Source of the DNA: Streptomyces xanthophaeus
GTDB lineage: Bacteria > Actinomycetota > Actinomycetes > Streptomycetales > Streptomycetaceae
Assembly: GCF_000725805.1 (NCBI RefSeq)
Contig: NZ_KL647139.1
Coordinates: 1 to 37,176 of the forward strand
Direction: 5' to 3'
DNA: 37,176 nt
Of this stretch, positions 8,501-15,704 are shown piece after piece (the first letter of the stretch is position 1; the number at the start of each line of letters is the position of its first letter). The position numbers were made by a program, and so were the translations under genes. A model generated the notes under the pieces. It searched no databases, was not told the DNA's origin, and worked only from the letters and a program-made list of their open reading frames with translations.

Positions 8501-9479
8501 GGCCGAGCGCACCGAGCTGGCCTTCGAGGCCGCGGCCCGGCTGGTCGTGGACCCGGCCGCCGCCCGCGAGGAGCGGGCGCGGGTCCGGGTGGAGCGGGCG
8601 ACCGCGCTGCGCCACCTGCCCGGCCGTCTGGAGGAGGCCTCCGGCCAGCTCGCCGCGGCCCTGGAGGAGGCCGCCGGCGACCCGGAACTGCGGGTGGCCG
8701 CCCTGGTCGGCACGGCCCGGGTGCACAGGGCCCGCTACGAACGGGACGGGGACCCGGCCGCCCTCCAGGATGCGGCCGAGGCCTACGGCCGGGCCCGGCG
8801 TCTGATCCCCCGCGACGCGGAGGCCTTCGGGGAACTGCTGCCCGAATGGGGCGAGGTGCTCCTGGCCCGGGCCCGGACCCCGGGCGGCCGCAGCTCCAGC
8901 GGGGCCGCCGTGCGGGTGCTGCGCGAGAGCCGGGCCGCCGTTCCGCAGTCCGACCACCGGGCCGCGCACCGGCTGCTGCGGCTCGCCGCGGGCCTTCGGC
9001 TCCGCCACACCTACGAGGGTGACCTGGTGGACCTGCGGGAGGCGGAGCACCTGCTGGAGCTGGCCGTCCGGCAGAGCCGCAGCCCCCTGGAGCAGGCCCG
9101 CGCCTGGTGGGACCACGGGGACGTCCAGCAGGAGATCCACGCCCACACCCGGGCGGCGGACCGGCTGGACCGGGCCGCGGACTCCTACCGGCGGGCCTGG
9201 CGGGCCGCCCTGGACGCGGACCGGGACGGCCCCCAGGAGCACCGTGAACACCGCGAGCACCACGGCAGCCAGGAGAGCCGGGACGCCGCCGTCCGGCTGG
9301 CCGCCCAGGTGCAGGAGCTCCGCGGGGAAGTGCTGGAGCGGCTGGCCAGGCCCCGGGCCGCGCTGGACGCCTACCGCTCCGCACTGGAGCTGTGGACCCG
9401 GCTCGGCCCGGACACCGGCGTCGACGACCGGCACGAAGCCCTGCGCGCGCGGGTACGGGTCCTGGAGGCGGGGCTCTGA
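5553..9479 (+). CDS. SAV_2336-type vWA domain protein with TPR-like solenoid and long low-complexity linker
   Basis: The protein is 1308 residues. GTG 5553 lies 6 bases after the MoxR stop, with GAGG inside the overlap of signals. Residues 1-30 form a short helical module (IRELAALLRAAGIDPTAEELA). A vWA-like domain follows at about 130-330, with the MIDAS motif DASPS at 171-175 and a second acidic site in LLVSDCTGP. Then comes a conserved helical block (about 370-480, with LTLPVMRLVQRTML and GVQDVLLGPL) typical of SAV_2336 proteins. TPR-like helices surround a linker of about 225 residues (roughly 725-950) made almost only of Pro, Ala, Gly and Ser, with a TPR-like solenoid after it. Leu686 is encoded by the rare TTA codon, which in Streptomyces needs the bldA tRNA. 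The protein is the likely substrate or adaptor of the MoxR ATPase. Confidence 0.86.
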   Translation: MPIRELAALLRAAGIDPTAEELADALWLAGKIGRPGPAGPEVAQPAVQADAEDPVSLPGEPVRGTEPARPEAEEPVSLYAAGERRGAAAGSELPEEVGVPVRVPRAAALPRILEIQRALRALQRHRAPGPPTRLVLDEAATAEASARALGLIIPVLRSDSRREATARLVMDASPSMAVWQDMFEELRSVCERLGAFRDVQVHYLHRLADGTPALGRCPLPAAGLRSGDQLRDPTGRALTLLVSDCTGPLWREGQAQRLLHRWAECTPCVVVQPLPQRLWGRSWLPTERGRLSRIEGGGGKLKFRSDRPPRPGRPDGGLAVPVLPPSASALGAWARLVAGLGTGPVPAEVGRVLAAHPSAPAPPPAAARPPRELVRRFRSSAAPRAVQLAVYLSAAPLTLPVMRLVQRTMLPDSEPSDLAEVLLSGLLRRSGPAPAQWYEFVPGVQDVLLGPLGRDEAALVLKHCSEYVLAHFGRGVRNFPALAVSQLTGAPAGADPDGPQEPERLPAGPLPQAFAQVSAKVVRRYLPDVPGLPGTTAGDGPEARPAARLAAPAADAPAAGRAWAVRTARDRLADAEAEADTRALYEAVAVLRRAVAAPAGPEDPPEEAETELAQALLQLWAAEGGPELLAEAERAVTGLVTAPARLARGRALYERALAGEPDAELLAAADREFAAAGAVADPAGPLRGACAVRRAQTLIRLSELRDDPGALREARATLEPLAGPAPTPGRPPAPPPGAATAPGAGPASGPGSGQGSGPGSGPASGPGSGPGSASGATPTPGVGGPAPAPGRSPAGASAPGTASAPGTTPTTGAGPGAGAATDPGGAPAPGPGPASATDPGGAPAPGPGPASGAAPGVGPAPGPASGPGPSTGGGSVPGSGSGPAPAPGQAASPGAGPASGAAPGPGAGEGSGSPAAAGEGPAPGAAADPGPASGTGTGTPVGGGGRSGGGAYAGARSYARAGAELHLALGRVLLALLARTSDPAERTELAFEAAARLVVDPAAAREERARVRVERATALRHLPGRLEEASGQLAAALEEAAGDPELRVAALVGTARVHRARYERDGDPAALQDAAEAYGRARRLIPRDAEAFGELLPEWGEVLLARARTPGGRSSSGAAVRVLRESRAAVPQSDHRAAHRLLRLAAGLRLRHTYEGDLVDLREAEHLLELAVRQSRSPLEQARAWWDHGDVQQEIHAHTRAADRLDRAADSYRRAWRAALDADRDGPQEHREHREHHGSQESRDAAVRLAAQVQELRGEVLERLARPRAALDAYRSALELWTRLGPDTGVDDRHEALRARVRVLEAGL
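7608..7610 (+). other. In-frame TTA leucine codon (bldA-dependent translation switch)
   Basis: Codon 686 of the vWA gene is TTA, read as ...GGC CCG TTA CGG GGC... (Gly-Pro-Leu-Arg-Gly). I found no other in-frame TTA in the genes of this window. In Streptomyces TTA is read only by the bldA-encoded tRNA, which matures late in growth. Confidence 0.85.
8011..8106 (+). repeat. 48-bp tandem duplication inside the vWA gene linker
   Basis: Bases 8011-8058 and 8059-8106 are identical copies beginning CCACTGACCCGGG. Each encodes the 16-residue unit TDPGGAPAPGPGPASA, with the last residue changed at the junction. It sits within a wider GC-rich low-complexity tract at about 7725-8405 that also contains degenerate 12-bp TCGGGCCCCGGC-type repeats near 7796-7866. 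Confidence 0.92.
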
Positions 9480-9578
9480 GGAATCCGCCGCGGAGCCCGG
9501 TCCGCCGTTTCCGTGGACCGGCCACGGGGAAAGGGCAGGGGACCGCCGACGCCGATACGACAGGGGGACGCGCGAGGC

Positions 9579-9779
9579 ATGGTGACCAAACGCCAGGACG
9601 GGTCCGGCGCGACCCCCCGGACGGAGTGCCCCGGGCGGCTGCCGGACCTCTCCGGGCTGGATCTGGCCGCGCTGCGCCGGATCGACCACCCCGTACTCGC
9701 CCAGGTGATCGAAGGCATGGTCGAACGGGTGACCCACCCGGCCGAGATCCTGAACGCCTTCGACTCCGGAGTTGTCTGA
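9579..9779 (+). CDS. fxsA: FxSxx-COOH-type cyclophane RiPP precursor peptide (variant FDSGVV terminus)
   Basis: The peptide is 66 residues. ATG 9579 follows AGGGGGA at 9562-9568. The leader contains LPDLSGLDLAALRRIDHPVL, the conserved leader pattern of FxS precursors, which is presumably the recognition element for the maturase. The C-terminal core is FDSGVV, with Phe61-Asp62-Ser63 as the three-residue cyclophane motif. Known members end F-x-S-x-x; this one has one extra residue after the motif. The adjacent genes encode an FxsB-type radical SAM enzyme, an HExxH protein and a TIR/NB-ARC/TPR protein, so the family call rests on both sequence and context. It lies 99 bases after the vWA gene and 122 bases before fxsB. 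What the mature product does is unknown. Confidence 0.85.
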   Translation: MVTKRQDGSGATPRTECPGRLPDLSGLDLAALRRIDHPVLAQVIEGMVERVTHPAEILNAFDSGVV

Positions 9780-9865
9780 TCCGTCCCGGCCGCACGCGAC
9801 TTGACCACTTTCCGCCGTTAGCCGGGACCGTCCGCCGGGCAGGGATGGACCGTCCCCCGGGCATG

Positions 9866-9893
9866 CCTCCCGGCGGCAGCCGGGGGAGGGAGG
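9866..9893 (+). promoter_or_regulatory. Hairpin that could mask the fxsB ribosome-binding site
   Basis: CCTCCCGGC at 9866-9874 can pair, with a small bulge, to GCCGGGGGAGG at 9879-9889 across GGCA. The right arm overlaps the GGGGGAGGGAGG purine tract that serves fxsB at 9902. A folded mRNA would therefore compete with ribosome binding. This is inferred from base pairing only. Confidence 0.4.
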
Positions 9894-9901
9894 TGCAGGC
9901 G

Positions 9902-11233
9902 ATGAGGCGAGCGATCACGACCGACCCCGCCCTGCCCGATCCCTCGGGCCCCGGCGGCCCCGCCACCGGCCCCGCCCCGCGCCGGGCGGCCCCCGACCCC
10001 GCCGCGGTCGACCGGCGGCACGCCGCCCACGCCCCCTGGCCCTACACCCGCCTCGACGTACCCGCGCTGCGCGCCGCAGGCCACCGCCCGCACCCGATAC
10101 GGCAGTTCGTCCTCAAGACCCGCAGCCGCTGCAACCTCGCCTGCACCTACTGCTACGTCTACGAGATGGCCGACCAGAGCTGGCGCACCCAGCCGTCCAC
10201 CATGACCCCGGCCACCGTCGCCCGGGCCGCCGAGCGGATCGCCGAACACGCCGCCGCCCACCGCCCCGCCCGCATCGACCTGGTCCTGCACGGGGGCGAG
10301 CCGCTCCTCACCGCACCCGCCGGGCTCGCCGCACCCGTCGACGCCGTCCGCGCCGCCGTGGCCCGCGCCGCGCCCCGCACCCGGGTCACCGCCACCGTCC
10401 AGACCAACGGCACCCTGCTCACCCGCGGCCGCCTCGCCGCACTCGAAGCCGCCGGGATCCGCGTCGGGGTCAGCCTCGACGGGGGACTGCCCGCGCACAA
10501 CGCCCGGCGCCTGGACCGCTCCGGGCAACCCGGGTTCGGCGCCGCCGCCCGCGGGCTGCGGCTGCTGGCCCGGCACCCGCACAGCTACGCCGGGGTGCTC
10601 TGCGTCGTCGACCCCCGCCAGGACCCGGTGGAGACCTACGAGTCGCTGCTCGCCTTCGCCCCGCCCACCCTCGGCCTGCTCCTCCCGCTCGCCAACTGGA
10701 GCTCCCCGCCGCCCTGTCACCGCCCCGGCGACCCCACCCCGTACGCCGACTGGCTCGTCGCCGTCTTCGAACGCTGGTGGCACGACGCGGTGCGGCGCAC
10801 CCGCATCGGCATGTTCGAGGAGATCATCGCCCTGCTGCTCGGCCTGCCCGCCGCCACCGAGACCCTCGGCCTCGCACCCGCCACCACCGCCGTGATCGAG
10901 ACCGACGGCTCCATCGAGCAGGCCGACTCGCTGAAATCGGCCTACGAGGGCGCCGCCGCCACCGGCCTGACCCTGGACACCCACAGCTTCGACCAACTGC
11001 TGGACCACCCCGGGCTCGCCGCCCGCCAGCTGGGCCGGGAGGCGCTCGCCGACGGCTGCCGGGCCTGCGCACTCGTGGAGGTGTGCGGCGGCGGCCACTA
11101 CCCGCACCGCTACCGGGCCGGGGAGGGCTTCCGGCAGCCCTCCGTGTACTGCGCCGACCTCACCGCCCTGATCCGGCACGTCGCCGCCGCCGTGCACCGC
11201 GCCGCAGGCGCCCCTCCGGCGGCCGCCTCGTGA
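9902..11233 (+). CDS. fxsB: FxsB-family radical SAM/SPASM cyclophane-forming peptide maturase
   Basis: The protein is 443 residues. ATG 9902 is chosen because GGGAGG ends about eight bases upstream; an earlier in-frame ATG at 9845 lacks a signal. After a disordered N-terminus, residues 66-90 hold the radical SAM motif CNLACTYC (Cys77, Cys81, Cys84) for the [4Fe-4S]-SAM cluster. The SAM-binding GGEPLL follows near residue 130. The C-terminal SPASM region has Cys386, Cys389, Cys395 and Cys417 around CGGGHYPHRY, a signature of the FxsB group. Enzymes of this group install a C-C bond between the aromatic ring of Phe and the beta-carbon of the third motif residue, giving a three-residue cyclophane. 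The substrate here is almost certainly the FDS motif of the adjacent peptide. It overlaps the next gene by four bases (GTGA). Confidence 0.93.
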   Translation: MRRAITTDPALPDPSGPGGPATGPAPRRAAPDPAAVDRRHAAHAPWPYTRLDVPALRAAGHRPHPIRQFVLKTRSRCNLACTYCYVYEMADQSWRTQPSTMTPATVARAAERIAEHAAAHRPARIDLVLHGGEPLLTAPAGLAAPVDAVRAAVARAAPRTRVTATVQTNGTLLTRGRLAALEAAGIRVGVSLDGGLPAHNARRLDRSGQPGFGAAARGLRLLARHPHSYAGVLCVVDPRQDPVETYESLLAFAPPTLGLLLPLANWSSPPPCHRPGDPTPYADWLVAVFERWWHDAVRRTRIGMFEEIIALLLGLPAATETLGLAPATTAVIETDGSIEQADSLKSAYEGAAATGLTLDTHSFDQLLDHPGLAARQLGREALADGCRACALVEVCGGGHYPHRYRAGEGFRQPSVYCADLTALIRHVAAAVHRAAGAPPAAAS

Positions 11234-12504
11234 CCGCACCGCTCGCCGCCTTCGCCGTCACCTCCTCGACCCTGCGCGCCCTCGGCTCCGGCGAACCCTC
11301 CGCGGACGGCACCCGCCTGGTGCGCGACGTACGCCGCTCCAAGCGGCTGCTCCTGCTGCGCGCGGTCCTCGACGGCGCCCCCGGCGGCGCGGCCGGGGAG
11401 GCCGCCGACCACTGGGCCCTGCTGGAGGCGGCCGAGCGGCGGGACCCGCGCGCGGTGCGCGACGTACTGCACTACCCGGCCACCGGGGTGTGGGCCGAGG
11501 AGACGCTGCGCCGGCTGCACGCCCCGTACGGACCCGCCCCCGACCTCGCGCACCTCGGCGCCCTCGCCGCGGCCGCCGCGCTGCGCTCCGGGATCTCCTT
11601 CACCCTCACCCTGCGCCCCGTGCAGGGCAAGCTCCTGCTGCCCACGCTGGGGCTGCTGCGGCCGGACCGGCCCGGCCCGGCCACGCTCACCGAACGCTCC
11701 TGGGACTCCGACGACCCCGCGACCCTGCCCCTGCACACCCTGCCCGGGGGCCGGACCGCCCTCGACGACCTCGACCCCTACCGGGCCCCCGGCCCCGTCT
11801 TCCCCACGGCGGCCCCCGCGACCGCCTCCGTCCGCCCCGCCCGCAGGCTCACGCCCAAGGGGCACAAGCGCTGGGACACCCAGTGGACCGGCGCCCTCAC
11901 CCTCCTCCAGCGGTACGACAGCGTCCGCGCCGAGGAGACCGTCCAACTGCTGCGCTCCGTCGTCCCGCTGGGCGGCGTGTCCCGCTCCCACGGCGCCACC
12001 CTCCCGGCGGCCGCGGGCTCGGTGCTGGCCCGCGCGCAGGCCCCGCCCGCGCTCGCCGCGACCCTGGTCCACGAGGTCCAGCACGGCAAGCTCAGTGCCC
12101 TCGCCGACGTCCTGACCCTGCACACCGCCGACCGCACGCCCCGGCACTGGGCCCCCTGGCGCAGCGACCCCCGCCCCCTGGACGGGCTGCTGCACGGCGC
12201 GTACGCCCACCTCGCGCTGGCCGGGTACTGGCAGCGCGCCGCCCTGTACGGGGCCCGCGGCGCCTGGGCCCAGCACGCCAGGATCCGGGCCCAGGTCGCC
12301 GCCGTCCTGCCCGTCCTGCGGGCGCACCCCGCACTGACCCCGGCGGGACGGGAGTTCACCGAGTCCATGGCCGGCGCCGAGCGGGCCATGGACGACCTGC
12401 CGCCGCCGGGGGACCAGCACGGCACCGCCCGCCGGGCCGTCGAGAGGGACCGCCGCACCTGGTGCGAGGCGCACCCCGAACTCGAACCGTTCACCCAGGT
12501 CTGA
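11230..12504 (+). CDS. HExxH-type putative peptide beta-hydroxylase of the FxS system
   Basis: The protein is 424 residues. It starts at GTG 11230, overlapping the fxsB stop by GTGA, so translation is coupled. It carries HEVQH at residues 281-285 within LVHEVQHGKLSALADVL, the signature of the mod_HExxH family that co-occurs with FxsB enzymes and is often fused to them. These proteins were once taken for metalloproteases. They are now described as alpha-ketoglutarate-dependent HExxH-type peptide beta-hydroxylases, with the two histidines holding iron. It would modify the cyclophane peptide before or after FxsB. A further histidine-containing segment, LLHGAYAHLAL near 321-331, could supply another ligand. 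Fusions with FxsB elsewhere support a shared substrate. Confidence 0.85.
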   Translation: MTAPLAAFAVTSSTLRALGSGEPSADGTRLVRDVRRSKRLLLLRAVLDGAPGGAAGEAADHWALLEAAERRDPRAVRDVLHYPATGVWAEETLRRLHAPYGPAPDLAHLGALAAAAALRSGISFTLTLRPVQGKLLLPTLGLLRPDRPGPATLTERSWDSDDPATLPLHTLPGGRTALDDLDPYRAPGPVFPTAAPATASVRPARRLTPKGHKRWDTQWTGALTLLQRYDSVRAEETVQLLRSVVPLGGVSRSHGATLPAAAGSVLARAQAPPALAATLVHEVQHGKLSALADVLTLHTADRTPRHWAPWRSDPRPLDGLLHGAYAHLALAGYWQRAALYGARGAWAQHARIRAQVAAVLPVLRAHPALTPAGREFTESMAGAERAMDDLPPPGDQHGTARRAVERDRRTWCEAHPELEPFTQV

Positions 12505-12517
12505 CCGGGTCCGTACG

Positions 12518-12539
12518 GGTACCTCCTGCGGTACCTTTT
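12518..12539 (+). promoter_or_regulatory. GGTACC inverted repeat before the TIR-NB-ARC gene
   Basis: GGTACC at 12518-12523 and 12530-12535 flank TCCTGC and are followed by TTTT. It can be read as a 6-bp hairpin with a short T tract, a weak terminator, or as a DNA palindrome for a regulator. It lies 14 bases after the hydroxylase stop and 43 before the next start codon. Confidence 0.4.
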
Positions 12540-12578
12540 CAACCCCGTCCACCGCCCGGACTCCAGGGAGACGGCCGC

Positions 12579-15500
12579 ATGACCGGTAGCCGGCAGGACT
12601 CCAGCCCGGCGGCTGAGCCACAGCTCCAGCCGCAGCACCAGCCGCAACACCAGCCCCAGCCGCAGCGTTTCGTCATCAGCTTCGCGGGCTTCAACCGCCC
12701 CTGGGCCGTGTGGATCGCCCACCGCCTGGAGGAGCACGGCCACCGCGTCGCCCTCCAGCGCTGGGACCCCCAGAACAGCCCCGGCCTCGTGCCCGCCCTC
12801 GACGACCTGGCCCGCTCCGGCAGCCGGGTCCTCCTCGTCCTCAGCGAGCGCTACTTCTCCGCGGGCACCCCCGGCGACGTGCAGGACGCGGAGTGGAACA
12901 CCGCCCTGCGCACCGTCACCGACCGCCACCCCGACCGCTTCGCGGCCGTCTGCCTCACCGACGCCCCGCTGCCCAGCGCCGTCGCCGTCCTGGAGAAGAC
13001 CGACCTGTGGGGGGTGGACGCGTACGAGGCCGAGTACCGGGTGCTGCGCCGCCTGGACCTGCCCACCGAGCGGATCGGCACCGAGACCGGCCGCCGCGGC
13101 CCCCGCTTCCCCAACGACCCGCCGGAGATCTGGGGCCGCGTCCCGCGCCGCAACCCGCGCTTCACCGGCCGCAACGACGTCATCGGCACCCTGCGCGAGG
13201 CCCTGGCCGAAGCCCCGCCCGGGGCCAGCGTGGTCACCCTGCTGGGCCTCTCCGGCGTCGGCAAGACCCAGGTCGCCACCGAGTACGCCTACCGCTTCGC
13301 CTCCGAGTACGACCTCGTCTGGTGGGTCCCCGCGGAGGACCGGCCCACCCTGCGCGAACGCCTCGCCGAGCTCGCCCCCGCCCTCGGCCTGCCCCGCGGT
13401 GCGGGCAGCTACGGCGAACAGATCCGGGCCGTCCTGGAGGCACTGCGCCGCGGCTCCCCGTACCACCGCTGGCTGCTGGTCTTCGACGGCTGCGACAACC
13501 CCGACGACCTCACCGACCTGCTGCCCTCGGGAGCGGGCGACGTCATCATCACCTCCCGCAACCGGGAATGGGCCGCCCGCCACAGCAGCCTCGTCGAAGT
13601 CCCCCTCTACGCCCGGCCCGAGTCCGTCACCTTCATCCGCCGCCGGGCCCTGCGCCTCACCGCCGCCGAGGCCGACCAGCTCGCCGAGGCCCTGGAGGAC
13701 TACCCCCTGGCCCTCGACCAGACCGCGGGCTGGCTCGCCGACTCCCCGCTCACCGTCGGCGACTACCTCGCCCTGCTCCAGCGCCGCCTGGACTCCCACG
13801 AGGCCGTCACCGTCTCCGACGACTACCCGCTGCCCTTCCCCACCGCCCTGGCCATACTCCTCAACAACGTCCGGGAGAACTTCCCCGACGCCCTCGCCCT
13901 GCTCCGGCTGTTCGTCTTCTTCGCCCCCGGCCCGGTCCCGCTGCGCCTGCTGCGCGAGTTCCCCGCCGACGACGTGCCCGAACAGCTCGCCGGACTCATC
14001 AACGACCAGATCCGCTGGAACGCCGCCCTCAACAAGCTCGTCCAGTTCTCCGTGGTACGCCTGGAGTACTCCGACCTGCCCGTCGAGGAGGGCGGCGGCG
14101 GCCTGGAGACCGTACAACTGCACCGCATGGTCCACGGCATCGTCCGCGAGAACCTCTCCGACGACGAGGCCGAACCCCTGGCCCGAGCCGTCCGCCAGGT
14201 ACTCGCCGCCGCCGACCCCGGCCACCCCTCCGACGCCCGCCTGTGGCCCCGCTACGCCGAACTCGTCCCCCACCTGACCACCTCGGGCGTCCTGGCCAGC
14301 AGCAACCCGCGGATCCAGAACTTCCTGCTGCACTGCCTGCGCTACCTGATCCTCGCCGGGGAGTACCGCACCTGCCTGCGGCTCTGCGAGGACACCGACC
14401 GCTCCTGGCGGGCCCTGCTCGGCGAGGACCACCCCAAGGTCCGCGAACTCAGCTACCCCTACGGCGGAGCCCTGCGCAACCTCGGCCTCTTCCCCCGCGC
14501 CGGCACCCTCACCAAGGCCGTCGCCGACCGGCTCACCGGGGAACGCGGGGAACGCGACCTGCAGACCCTGCGCGCCCGCAGCGCCTACGGCGGCGTCCTG
14601 CTGTGCACCGCCGACTTCGAACCGGCCCGCGCGATCTTCGAGCACTGCCTCGCCACCTACCGCGAACTCCTCGGCGAGGACGACTCCACCACCCTCGACG
14701 CGCAGAACAACCTCGCCGCCACCTACCGGCTGCTGGGCCGCTACCAGGACGCCTACGACCTCGACCTGGACACCCTGCGCCGCCGCGAGCGCGTCCTGCG
14801 GCCCCTGCACATCTCCACCCTCGCCTCCGGCATCGCCTGCGCCATGGGCCTGCGCCTGATGGGCCGCTACCGGGAGGCCCAGACCCGCCAGGAACAGGGC
14901 GTCCGGCTCAACACGCAGGTGCTCGGCCTCGGCCACCCGCAGACCCTGCGCGCCGAACACAACCTCGGCCAGTGCCTGCGCCGTTCCGGGGACATCCCCG
15001 GCGCGGGCCTGCGGCTGCGGACCGTGTGGGAGCGGGCCACCCGCGTCTTCGGCGCCGACTACCCGTGGACCCTGATGGTCGCCTCCGACTACGCCACCTA
15101 CCTCAGGGAGTACGGGGACATCGGCGAGGCCCGCCGGATCTCCGAGGACGTCGTACGCGGCTACCGCACACAGCTCGGCCCCGGCCACCCGTACAGCATC
15201 GGCACGCTCGGCAACCTCGGCCTGGTGCTGCGCGCCCAGGGCGACCGCCAGGAAGCCCTGGACCTCGCGGAACGGGCCCTGACCGGCATGCGCGCGGCCC
15301 TCGGCGACCGGCACCCCTGGACCCTGGGCTGCGCGCTCAACGCCACCGGCCACCGCAACATCACCGGCCGCCTGGAGGACGCGCTGGACCTGAGCCGGTA
15401 CACCCTTCGCACCGCCGAACAGGTCCTCGGCCCGGACCACCCGATGACCCTGAGCGCCCAGATCGCCCTCGCCGCGGACCTCCGCTCGGTCCGGGAGGAC

Positions 15501-15629
15501 GTGGAGGCCGGCAAGCACGAGGACGCCGGCATCAAGGGCCTGACCCGCACCCTGGGCGCGCAACACGTCCACACCGTCTCGGCAAAGCAACAGACCCGCC
15601 CCTACTGGGACTTCGAACCCCAGCCGTAG
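12579..15629 (+). CDS. fxsT: TIR / NB-ARC / TPR protein of the FxSxx-COOH system
   Basis: The protein is 1016 residues. ATG 12579 follows GGGAG about eight bases upstream. Residues 13-30 are a Gln/Pro/His-rich leader. Residues 31-165 form a TIR-like domain starting FVISFAGFNRPWAVWIAHRL, with an acidic AEW motif at 104-106 that could supply the NADase glutamate. Residues 195-500 are the NB-ARC STAND NTPase: P-loop GLSGVGKT at 223-230, Walker B in WLLVFDGCDNPDD at 298-310, and sensor IITSRNREW. The remainder is a TPR solenoid with repeated AxxxLGxxHPxTL units, the kinesin-light-chain type. Such proteins oligomerise when the repeats bind a ligand, activating the TIR domain. In FxS clusters this family is a recurrent partner, possibly sensing the mature peptide or its target. 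It is the last gene before a strong terminator. Confidence 0.92.
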   Translation: MTGSRQDSSPAAEPQLQPQHQPQHQPQPQRFVISFAGFNRPWAVWIAHRLEEHGHRVALQRWDPQNSPGLVPALDDLARSGSRVLLVLSERYFSAGTPGDVQDAEWNTALRTVTDRHPDRFAAVCLTDAPLPSAVAVLEKTDLWGVDAYEAEYRVLRRLDLPTERIGTETGRRGPRFPNDPPEIWGRVPRRNPRFTGRNDVIGTLREALAEAPPGASVVTLLGLSGVGKTQVATEYAYRFASEYDLVWWVPAEDRPTLRERLAELAPALGLPRGAGSYGEQIRAVLEALRRGSPYHRWLLVFDGCDNPDDLTDLLPSGAGDVIITSRNREWAARHSSLVEVPLYARPESVTFIRRRALRLTAAEADQLAEALEDYPLALDQTAGWLADSPLTVGDYLALLQRRLDSHEAVTVSDDYPLPFPTALAILLNNVRENFPDALALLRLFVFFAPGPVPLRLLREFPADDVPEQLAGLINDQIRWNAALNKLVQFSVVRLEYSDLPVEEGGGGLETVQLHRMVHGIVRENLSDDEAEPLARAVRQVLAAADPGHPSDARLWPRYAELVPHLTTSGVLASSNPRIQNFLLHCLRYLILAGEYRTCLRLCEDTDRSWRALLGEDHPKVRELSYPYGGALRNLGLFPRAGTLTKAVADRLTGERGERDLQTLRARSAYGGVLLCTADFEPARAIFEHCLATYRELLGEDDSTTLDAQNNLAATYRLLGRYQDAYDLDLDTLRRRERVLRPLHISTLASGIACAMGLRLMGRYREAQTRQEQGVRLNTQVLGLGHPQTLRAEHNLGQCLRRSGDIPGAGLRLRTVWERATRVFGADYPWTLMVASDYATYLREYGDIGEARRISEDVVRGYRTQLGPGHPYSIGTLGNLGLVLRAQGDRQEALDLAERALTGMRAALGDRHPWTLGCALNATGHRNITGRLEDALDLSRYTLRTAEQVLGPDHPMTLSAQIALAADLRSVREDVEAGKHEDAGIKGLTRTLGAQHVHTVSAKQQTRPYWDFEPQP

Positions 15630-15647
15630 CCGGCCCCCGGACACGCC

Positions 15648-15682
15648 GGAAGGCCCGGCCCCCTGCGGGGACCGGGCCTTCC
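15648..15682. terminator. Bidirectional terminator between fxsT and kgd
   Basis: Bases 15648-15658 (GGAAGGCCCGG) pair perfectly with 15672-15682, an 11-bp stem extended inside by CCCC/GGGG. It lies between the 3' ends of two convergent genes and ends transcription from both sides. Confidence 0.9.
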
Positions 15683-15704
15683 GTACTGCTGAGCCGCGCG
15701 GCGA

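Noticed and set aside
7608..9737. Minus-strand frames across the low-complexity linker
   Set aside because: They consist of Arg/Gly/Pro repeats caused by the GC-rich repeat tract; no start signal or domain is seen.
9801..9830. Internal promoter between fxsA and fxsB at TTGACC
   Set aside because: No -10-like hexamer lies at a suitable distance.
11230..12504. Reading the HExxH protein as a zinc metalloprotease
   Set aside because: The gene overlaps an FxsB maturase and matches the family now described as alpha-ketoglutarate-dependent HExxH peptide hydroxylases. No secretion signal or protease-type third ligand motif is clear.
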